This document shows positions 1 to 4,236 of a stretch of DNA of 5,438 nucleotides, one piece after another. The position numbers were made by a program, and so were the translations under genes. The stretch's first letter is position 1. Every line of letters starts with the position of its first letter. The notes under the pieces were generated by a model that saw only the letters and a program-made list of their open reading frames with translations, did not search any database and had not been told where the DNA came from. The stretch is from Thermoleophilia bacterium (GTDB lineage Bacteria > Actinomycetota > Thermoleophilia > Gaiellales > Gaiellaceae), in contig JABFWJ010000217.1 in the NCBI GenBank assembly GCA_013362295.1, positions 1 to 5,438 on the forward strand. The letters are read 5' to 3'.

Positions 1-577
1 CAGGCGCATCGGCGACCGGCGGCTCGGGAGCAGGCGGTGGATCGGCGACGGCCACAGGGGCAAGCGCGGGCGCGGAGTCGCCCGGCGCCGGGACCGGCAC
101 GAGCGAGGGCGGCGCGGCGACCCGGGTGGGCAGGAACTGCAGCGGGTCGAGATAACCCTGCGGCTGTGCGGCGATCCGGACGCCGAGGTGCACGTAGGGC
201 TGAGGCACGTCGGCATCTCCGCTCGCACCGATCGTCCCGACGCCGTCGCCCTCGGCGACCGACGCGCCCTTCGTGACGGCGATCGACCCGAGATGCGTCA
301 GCGTGACGGCATACCCGTCGGCGGTCGTGATCGTCACGCTCTTTCCCGACGACGGGACGCTTCCGGCGAACGTTACCGCGCCTGCCGCCGGTGCGAGCAC
401 GCTCGAGCCCGAGTCGCCGCCGATCGCGATCCCGCGATGCTGGCCGCCTGCGAACGGATGCGCGAGGTCGAAGAGGAACGGCCGGAGCACGGGACCGCCG
501 GCGGGCCACGTCCACGCGTGGCCGATGGGAGCGAGCAGGAGCGCGGCGAGGATCGCCGCGAGCAGGAGTCGACGCAT
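1..577 (-). CDS. Secreted M23/LytM-fold protein, N-terminal part, catalytic site degenerate
   Basis: This is the first 192 residues of an exported protein with a LytM/M23 beta-lytic metallopeptidase fold; the 3' end lies outside the window. Residues 1-21 are a signal peptide (MRRLLLAAILAALLL, then an A-x-A-like end at GHA). The M23 domain covers about residues 24-150, and a Pro/Ala-rich tail runs from 152 to the edge. Active M23 enzymes carry HxxxD, a central His and HxH. Here the first His is present (H47, HRGIAI), but the zinc-ligand Asp is Ala51. The central His is kept (H95, TLTHL), and the final HxH reads Y128-V-H130. One zinc ligand and one catalytic His are therefore missing, so the protein is probably not an active endopeptidase. 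It could instead regulate a hydrolase, as EnvC and NlpD do, or bind peptidoglycan. The ATG at 577 is preceded by AAAGG at 586-590 with an 8-nt spacer. The fold is fairly certain; the lack of activity is inferred. Confidence 0.85.
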   Translation of the reverse strand, partial: MRRLLLAAILAALLLAPIGHAWTWPAGGPVLRPFLFDLAHPFAGGQHRGIAIGGDSGSSVLAPAAGAVTFAGSVPSSGKSVTITTADGYAVTLTHLGSIAVTKGASVAEGDGVGTIGASGDADVPQPYVHLGVRIAAQPQGYLDPLQFLPTRVAAPPSLVPVPAPGDSAPALAPVAVADPPPAPEPPVADAP

Positions 578-627
578 GAGGACCGCCTTTCGTACCGTGC
601 TGTTGCCAGAGAGGTGAACGTGCAGTC

Positions 628-657
628 ACGGTAGGGACGGGCGGCCCATGTTGTCAA
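628..657 (-). promoter_or_regulatory. Sigma-70-type promoter of the M23-fold gene
   Basis: On the minus strand a perfect -35 box TTGACA (652-657) is followed after 18 bp by TACCGT (628-633), which fits the TANNNT pattern of actinobacterial -10 boxes. Transcription would start near 621, giving a leader of about 45 nt before the ATG at 577. It lies in the only AT-rich patch of the window. The promoter separates the M23 gene from rsmI upstream, so the gene need not depend on read-through. Confidence 0.6.
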
Positions 658-661
658 ATTA

Positions 662-683
662 GGTTACACAGTTGTTACAAAGA
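662..683. promoter_or_regulatory. Tandem 11-bp direct repeat, candidate response-regulator operator
   Basis: GTTACA occurs at 663-668 and again at 674-679, exactly 11 bp apart. The full units 662-672 and 673-683 match at 8 of 11 positions. One helical turn between direct half-sites is typical of OmpR/PhoB-type winged-helix regulators. The site ends 4 bp upstream of the -35 box of the M23-fold gene, a usual activator position. It overlaps the rsmI stop codon at 675-677. MtrA, which controls cell-wall hydrolase genes in actinobacteria, is one candidate regulator; this is inference. Confidence 0.4.
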
Positions 684-1472
684 GCCGCGATAGAGGTCAT
701 TTCGGGACGTGTCCGTGAGCCGCGCGACGACTTCCGCGGCGACGCCCCTGGGCGTTCCGGCCGCGACCAGGTCGGCCACGGCCTGTCGGGCCGCCTCCAG
801 ATCGGACGTCACCTGACCGGAGCCGATGACGAGCGTCACTTCGCCCTTCGGGGGCTCGACCAGACGCCGGGCGAGCTCGCCGGCCGTCCCGCGCGCGACC
901 TCCTCGAAGCGCTTCGTCAGCTCGCGGCACACGGCCACCGCGCGGTCCGGATCGACGCTCGCGAGCGATCTGAGCGTCGCGGTCAAACGGTGCGGCGACT
1001 CGAACGCGACGATCGGGCACCCCCACGCGGCCGTCTCGCGCCACAGCTGCGCGAGCTCGCCCGTCTTGCGCGGCAGGAACCCGACGAAGCCGTAGCGGCT
1101 CCCGGCGAGCCCGCTGGCGACGAGGGCCGTCTCGACGGCCGACGGTCCGGGCAGCACCGTCACCGGAATCCCTGCGTCGAGTGCCGCGCTCACGAGGCGC
1201 GCACCGGGATCCGAGATGCCGGGCATGCCGGCGTCGCTGACGAGCGCGATGCGCTCCCCGGCTGCGAGCCGCGGCAGCAGCTCGGCGACGCGCGCCGCCT
1301 CGTTGTGCTCGTGGTAGGAAAGAAGGCGCGCGCGGATGCCGTGCCGTTCGAGCAGCCCGCGCGTGTGGCGTGTGTCCTCGGCGAGCACGACGTCTGCTCC
1401 GCGGAGCTCGGCGAGCACGCGCAGCGTGATGTCGTCCAGGTTTCCGATCGGCGTCGCGCAGACCGCGAGCAT
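675..1472 (-). CDS. rsmI: 16S rRNA (cytidine-1402-2'-O)-methyltransferase RsmI
   Basis: RsmI is a cytoplasmic SAM-dependent enzyme that 2'-O-methylates C1402 in the ribosomal P-site region of 16S rRNA, next to the base that RsmH N4-methylates. The 265-residue protein belongs to the tetrapyrrole-methylase (SAM/SUMT) fold. Diagnostic motifs are ATPIGNLDD (6-14), LAEDTR (30-35), the loop SDAGMPGISDPG (79-90), LPGPSAV (107-113) and AFESPHRL (156-163). The C-terminal small domain ends with the helical region TSRNDLYR (255-262). Length is slightly short of the roughly 280 residues usual for the family but looks complete. The ATG at 1472 comes 6 bp after the ROK-kinase stop codon, so the two genes are co-transcribed. 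There is no Shine-Dalgarno at the normal distance; the start sits directly against a hairpin (1473-1490), suggesting translational coupling to the upstream gene. No clear intrinsic terminator follows the stop at 675. Confidence 0.95.
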   Translation of the reverse strand: MLAVCATPIGNLDDITLRVLAELRGADVVLAEDTRHTRGLLERHGIRARLLSYHEHNEAARVAELLPRLAAGERIALVSDAGMPGISDPGARLVSAALDAGIPVTVLPGPSAVETALVASGLAGSRYGFVGFLPRKTGELAQLWRETAAWGCPIVAFESPHRLTATLRSLASVDPDRAVAVCRELTKRFEEVARGTAGELARRLVEPPKGEVTLVIGSGQVTSDLEAARQAVADLVAAGTPRGVAAEVVARLTDTSRNDLYRGSL

Positions 1473-1490
1473 GAGGCGCTACAGCGCCTC
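1473..1490 (-). promoter_or_regulatory. Hairpin at the ROK-rsmI junction, candidate translational-coupling element
   Basis: On the minus strand GAGGCGCT and AGCGCCTC are perfect 8-bp arms with a 2-nt spacer; opening the top pair gives a 7-bp stem with a UGUA loop. The ROK stop codon TAG (1479-1481) lies at the loop, and the 3' arm ends directly against the rsmI ATG. The only SD-like GAGG is paired with CCTC next to the start codon. A ribosome finishing the ROK gene would melt this stem. The structure is seen; its role is inferred. Confidence 0.45.
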
Positions 1491-2351
1491 GAACGCGACG
1501 AGCCCCGCCCCGATCACACCGGCGGCGTCGAGCTCGGCCCGGGCGATCTCGAGCGACTGGCCCGCGGGCGAGAGTGCCTCCTGCAAAACGCCGAGACGAG
1601 CGTGCGGCACGAGCTGATCGAACGCGGCCATCCCGAAGCCGCCGCCGATCACGATGCGCGTCGCCCCGAAGATGTTGACGAGCGAGCCGATCGCGATGCC
1701 GAGGTAGTGCCCGACGCCGCCGAGCGCCGGGTGTTGCTCGCGGACGAGATCACGCGCCGTCGCGTCTTCTCCGAGCACCTGGCGCGCCAGCCCGTCGACC
1801 GCGCGCCCCGAGCAGTACGCCTCCAGGTGCCCGCGTCCCGAGCAGGCGCCCTGGCAGGGGATGCCGTCGGCGACGATCACCATGTGGCCGAACTCGGTCC
1901 ACGCCCGGAACAGCCGCCCCGCCGTGACGGCCCCGCCGCCCACGCCGGTGCCGAGCGTCAGCATCAGCATGTCCCGCGCGCCCCGCCCGGCGCCGAACCT
2001 GAACTCCGCGTAGGCCGCGCAGCTCGCGTCGTTCTCGATCTCGACCGGCAGGCCGATGCGCTGCTGCATCTCGTCGCGGAACGCCACGTCGCGCACGGGC
2101 ACGTTCACCGCGGCGCCGACGGCCCTCCCGCGCTCGGCATCCACGCGCGTCGGGATGCCGAAGCCGACGGCGCCGACGCCGTGCTGCGGCAATGCGCGCA
2201 CGACCTCCGCCAGCTCGTCGAGGAGCGCAGTCTGGGACGTCGTCACCGTCGGCCGCTCGACCGTCTCGTGCAGCTTGCCCTCGTCGTCGACGATCCCGGC
2301 GAGGACCTTCGTCCCGCCGAGGTCGACGCCGATGACGCGATTCGCGGTCAT
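1479..2351 (-). CDS. ROK-family sugar kinase (glucokinase-like)
   Basis: This cytoplasmic kinase probably phosphorylates glucose or a related sugar using ATP or polyphosphate; substrate cannot be fixed from sequence. The 290-residue protein shows the N-terminal ATP-binding motif VIGVDLGGTK (6-15), the catalytic-Asp motif EIENDA (104-109, Asp108) and the second phosphate loop LTLGTGVGGG (131-140). The ROK zinc region follows: EFGH (153-156), then C166, C170, GRGH (172-175) and LEAYCSG. The usual C-x-C-G-x2-G-C pattern is changed to C-x3-C-x-G-R-G-H, with His175 where the third Cys normally stands. The ATG at 2351 starts the protein four codons before the first strand. The frame stays open upstream to 2465, but that extension would overlap the divergent LCP gene and has no family-like sequence. 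It is the first gene of a two-gene operon with rsmI and has no Shine-Dalgarno, so it may be leaderless or nearly so. Confidence 0.92.
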   Translation of the reverse strand: MTANRVIGVDLGGTKVLAGIVDDEGKLHETVERPTVTTSQTALLDELAEVVRALPQHGVGAVGFGIPTRVDAERGRAVGAAVNVPVRDVAFRDEMQQRIGLPVEIENDASCAAYAEFRFGAGRGARDMLMLTLGTGVGGGAVTAGRLFRAWTEFGHMVIVADGIPCQGACSGRGHLEAYCSGRAVDGLARQVLGEDATARDLVREQHPALGGVGHYLGIAIGSLVNIFGATRIVIGGGFGMAAFDQLVPHARLGVLQEALSPAGQSLEIARAELDAAGVIGAGLVAFEAL

Positions 2352-2361
2352 GCCCGGTCGG

Positions 2362-2368
2362 TAACCTA
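2362..2368. promoter_or_regulatory. Overlapping divergent -10 boxes between the ROK and LCP genes
   Basis: The spacer between the two divergent start codons is only 26 bp (2352-2377). Within it, TAACCT (2362-2367) reads as a TANNNT -10 box on the plus strand. Shifted by one base, TAGGTT (2368-2363) does the same on the minus strand. Start sites 7-10 nt downstream would fall at or within a few bases of the ATGs at 2378 and 2351. No convincing -35 box is visible on either side. Bidirectional promoters with overlapping -10 elements are known in bacteria. Confidence 0.45.
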
Positions 2369-2377
2369 ACCCGCCGA

Positions 2378-3568
2378 ATGGCGCGGGAAGAGAAGCCCTA
2401 CCGGGTCTACCGCGGCGGCCGCGCCAAGGGGAAGGTCCCGACGGCGACACGCACCGGGCGCGCACGCCGCGAGTCCGGCGGCGGCCGCGGGGATGGACGG
2501 CGTGAGGTCCGGACCGACTACCGCGGCCCGGGAGCGCGCAGCGGCCGTCAGCAGGAGGTCCGCTGGGGCCGCCGGATTGCGATCGGCACCGCGGTGCTGG
2601 TCGTCCTGATCGTCGTCTGGGGGGTTGCGAGCTGGTTCGCGTTCTCGAGCGGCGTCTCCGACGCGAACAGGCGCCTGGACCCGAATGCGAAGTCCGCCCT
2701 CACGCAGCAGAGCGGCCTCCTGCTCTCACACTCGACGACCGTGCTCCTGCTCGGCACCGACAACGCACGCGTTGGCGGACGCGAGGGCGACCGGCATTCC
2801 GACTCGATCCTGCTGCTGCGGACCGATCCGTCGCATCACAGGCTGTATTACCTGTCGATCCCGCGCGACCTTCAGGTGCCGATTCCCGGCTTCAGCACCC
2901 AGAAGGTCAACGCGGCGTTCCAGATCGGCGGCCCGGCGCTCGCGATCAAGACGGTTCGCCAGCTGACCGGCACGGACATCAACCACGTCGTCGTCGTGAA
3001 CTTCGCAGACTTCAAGGATCTGATCGACGCGCTCGGCGGAATCGACGTCAACGTGCCGAAGCCGATCCGCTCGAACCGGTTCGACTGCCCGTTCCCGACC
3101 CAGGCGAGGTGCTCGGCATGGCAGGGGTGGCGGTTCCACAAGGGCGAGCAGCACATGAGCGGACAGCGGGCACTGATCTATTCGCGCATCCGCGAGAACA
3201 TGCTCGACCCGTCGGAGTCCGACGTGACGCGCGGCGCACGGCAGCAGCAGGTGATGGACGCGGTCGGATCGAGGTTCACCTCGCCCGTGACGCTGATCAA
3301 GCTGCCGTTCAAGGGAGGCTCGCTCGCGACGCCGCTCACGACCGACCTGAGCGCGGGCCAGCTCGTGCAGCTCGGCTGGGTGAAGTTCCGCACGTCGTCG
3401 GGGGAGTCGGTGCACTGCCGGCTCGGCGGCGACCTCGGCGGGAGCGGCACGGGCAGCCCGAGCGAAGACAACCCGGCCACGATCGCGATGTTCCTCGGCA
3501 AGACGGCGCCGCAGCCGCCGACCGGGCAGTTAAACCCGGGCTGCGTGATCGGCCACACGCTCCAGTAG
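2378..3568 (+). CDS. LytR-CpsA-Psr (LCP) family cell-wall glycopolymer ligase
   Basis: LCP proteins transfer lipid-linked glycopolymers (teichoic acid, arabinogalactan or capsule) onto peptidoglycan on the outer face of the membrane. The 396-residue protein has a basic, Gly/Arg-rich cytoplasmic tail (1-66), one membrane segment (67-89) and an extracellular LCP domain (about 115-310). Visible LCP motifs are LLLGTD (123-128, Asp128), R139-x2-D142 in RHSDSILLL, SIPRDL (160-165, Arg163), KVNAAF (176-181) and YSRIR followed by D282, R285 and R288 in TRGARQQ. These cover the usual pyrophosphate- and Mg-binding Arg and Asp residues. Four extracellular cysteines (C237, C245, C347, C389) could make two disulfides. 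The C-terminal region (about 310-396) is Gly/Ser/Pro-rich at its end. The ATG at 2378 has no Shine-Dalgarno and sits 10 nt after a -10-like box, suggesting a leaderless start. The polymer transferred cannot be told. Confidence 0.93.
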   Translation: MAREEKPYRVYRGGRAKGKVPTATRTGRARRESGGGRGDGRREVRTDYRGPGARSGRQQEVRWGRRIAIGTAVLVVLIVVWGVASWFAFSSGVSDANRRLDPNAKSALTQQSGLLLSHSTTVLLLGTDNARVGGREGDRHSDSILLLRTDPSHHRLYYLSIPRDLQVPIPGFSTQKVNAAFQIGGPALAIKTVRQLTGTDINHVVVVNFADFKDLIDALGGIDVNVPKPIRSNRFDCPFPTQARCSAWQGWRFHKGEQHMSGQRALIYSRIRENMLDPSESDVTRGARQQQVMDAVGSRFTSPVTLIKLPFKGGSLATPLTTDLSAGQLVQLGWVKFRTSSGESVHCRLGGDLGGSGTGSPSEDNPATIAMFLGKTAPQPPTGQLNPGCVIGHTLQ

Positions 3569-3578
3569 GGTCGCGCTC

Positions 3579-3854
3579 GTGGGGATCATCTCGTGGCTCC
3601 TGTTCGGCCTGCTCGCGGGCTTCGTCGCCCGGGTGGTCACGCCCGGCCGGCAGAGCATCGGCTGCCTTCCGACACTGGCCGTCGGCCTCGTCGGCGCGCT
3701 GCTCGGCGGCCTGATCGGCAACGTCGTGCTCGGCCACAAGGTCCACTTCGGCTGGGACCTCGGGCCGTTCCTGCTCGCGGTCGTCGGCGCGGTCGTGCTC
3801 CTGCTCGCGCTCGAGGCGCTCGCCGGGAGGCGCTCCCGCCGCTTCTGGGCCTAG
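3579..3854 (+). CDS. GlsB/YeaQ/YmgE-family small membrane protein
   Basis: This is a 91-residue hydrophobic protein of the transglycosylase-associated (GlsB/YeaQ/YmgE) family, integral membrane proteins linked to envelope or general stress whose biochemical role is unknown. It shows three membrane segments, about residues 3-20, 30-51 and 62-82, and a basic end (GRRSRRFW). Family hallmarks are the first-helix GLLAGFVARVV, the turn TPGR, and the glycine-rich second helix with VGLVGALLGGLIG. Length is normal for the family. The GTG at 3579 lies 10 bp after the LCP stop. AGGG at 3567-3570 overlaps that stop codon with an 8-nt spacer, so it is probably translated by reinitiation in one operon with the LCP gene. 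This partner suggests an envelope-related role, which is inference. Confidence 0.9.
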   Translation: MGIISWLLFGLLAGFVARVVTPGRQSIGCLPTLAVGLVGALLGGLIGNVVLGHKVHFGWDLGPFLLAVVGAVVLLLALEALAGRRSRRFWA

Positions 3855-3869
3855 CCGGACTGCTAGGCC
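3848..3869. repeat. Inverted repeat covering both convergent stop codons
   Basis: GGCCTAG (3848-3854) and CTAGGCC (3863-3869) are perfect 7-bp arms around an 8-nt loop. The TAG stop of the GlsB gene ends the left arm. The stop of fmdB, TAG on the minus strand, opens the right arm. It could form a hairpin in either transcript. Its right arm is shared with the terminator-like hairpin at 3865-3879, so on the plus strand only one of the two can form at a time. Confidence 0.5.
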
Positions 3870-4171
3870 TCGGCGGCCTTTTTCTTCTCGCCGCCCTCGC
3901 CGCCGCCCGAGCTCTCGGAGCCGCTCGACGAAGAAGAGGAGTCCGAGGACGACGAGTCGGGCGCCGCGCCTTCCTTCACCGGCTTCTTGCCCTTGCGACC
4001 GTAGTCGGTGCTGTAGAAGCCCGAGCCCTTGTAGTGGACCGCGACCGGATGCAGGACGCGCTGCAATGGTCCGGCGCCGCAGATCTCGCACACCTCGGGA
4101 CCGGGCTCCGTCATGCCGTGGAAGACCTCGAACAGGTGCCCGTTCGGGCACTTGTACTCGTAGATCGGCAT
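3863..4171 (-). CDS. FmdB-type zinc-ribbon protein with Ser-rich tail
   Basis: This 102-residue cytoplasmic protein belongs to the FmdB/CxxC_CXXC_SSSS putative regulatory family, whose members are common and mostly uncharacterised. The N-terminus MPIYEYKC is the family signature, and it fixes the ATG at 4171 over a GTG seven codons upstream. The zinc ribbon is altered. The first knuckle reads C8-x3-H12 (CPNGH) in place of CxxC, and the second is C28-x2-C31. Four ligands are still available, as CHCC. After RVLHPVAVHYKGSGFYSTDYGR (38-59, the conserved second half) comes a low-complexity tail: a Ser/Asp run (72-88), then Gly/Glu and KKKAAEA. A TAGCCT -10 box (4188-4183) sits 11 nt before the ATG, and no good Shine-Dalgarno is seen. 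It is divergent from the CopC-CopD gene and converges on the GlsB gene with an 8-bp gap. Confidence 0.9.
   Translation of the reverse strand: MPIYEYKCPNGHLFEVFHGMTEPGPEVCEICGAGPLQRVLHPVAVHYKGSGFYSTDYGRKGKKPVKEGAAPDSSSSDSSSSSSGSESSGGGEGGEKKKAAEA
3865..3884 (+). terminator. Probable intrinsic terminator of the LCP-GlsB operon
   Basis: On the plus strand AGGCC (3865-3869) pairs with GGCCT (3875-3879) around a 5-nt UCGGC loop. The T of the last pair begins a run of five T (3879-3883), followed by CTTCTC. The stem is short but GC-rich and directly adjoins the U-tract. The element lies inside the last codons of the convergent fmdB gene, where the T-run is the Lys-rich KKKAAEA end read backwards, so its use as a terminator is likely but not certain. 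Confidence 0.45.
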
Positions 4172-4182
4172 CAGAGGCGGCA

Positions 4183-4188
4183 AGGCTA
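4183..4188 (-). promoter_or_regulatory. Candidate -10 box of fmdB-type gene
   Basis: TAGCCT on the minus strand fits TANNNT and ends 11 nt before the ATG at 4171. A start site about 7 nt downstream would leave a leader of only about 5 nt, too short for a Shine-Dalgarno. No good -35 box is visible. The spacer to the divergent gene is 65 bp (4172-4236). Confidence 0.35.
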
Positions 4189-4222
4189 GCACCGGGCCTG
4201 CTCGCCAAAACCCCTCGGGCGC

Positions 4223-4228
4223 TACCCT
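4223..4228 (+). promoter_or_regulatory. Candidate -10 box of the CopC-CopD gene, leaderless start
   Basis: TACCCT fits TANNNT and ends 8 nt before the GTG at 4237, so the expected start site falls on or next to the first base of the start codon. The few bases in between (CGCCGCTC) contain no Shine-Dalgarno. This suggests a leaderless mRNA. No convincing -35 box, and no recognisable copper-regulator operator, is seen in the spacer. Confidence 0.4.
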
Positions 4229-4236
4229 CGCCGCTC

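Noticed and set aside
672..2369. 565-codon open frame on the plus strand opposite rsmI and the ROK gene
   Set aside because: It mirrors two well-recognised genes and is rich in Arg, Ala, Asp and His, the usual result of antisense reading of GC-rich codons. It has no recognisable domain.
2352..2465. 38-codon N-terminal extension of the ROK kinase to an ATG at 2465
   Set aside because: The extension would overlap the divergent LCP start, has no ROK-like sequence, and MTANRVIGVDLGG is a normal family start.
3824..3838. CGGGAG-GCG-CTCCCG stem considered as a minus-strand terminator for fmdB
   Set aside because: It has no T-run after it on the minus strand and lies within GlsB Arg codons, where such GC palindromes arise by chance.
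4172..4192. GTG start seven codons upstream of the FmdB ATG
   Set aside because: Family members begin at MPxYEY, and the candidate -10 box lies inside the extension.
4212..4230. CCCTCG repeated twice in the FmdB/CopC-CopD spacer as an operator
   Set aside because: The units are only 6 bp, 13 bp apart, and common in this GC-rich sequence; no link to a known copper regulator site is visible.
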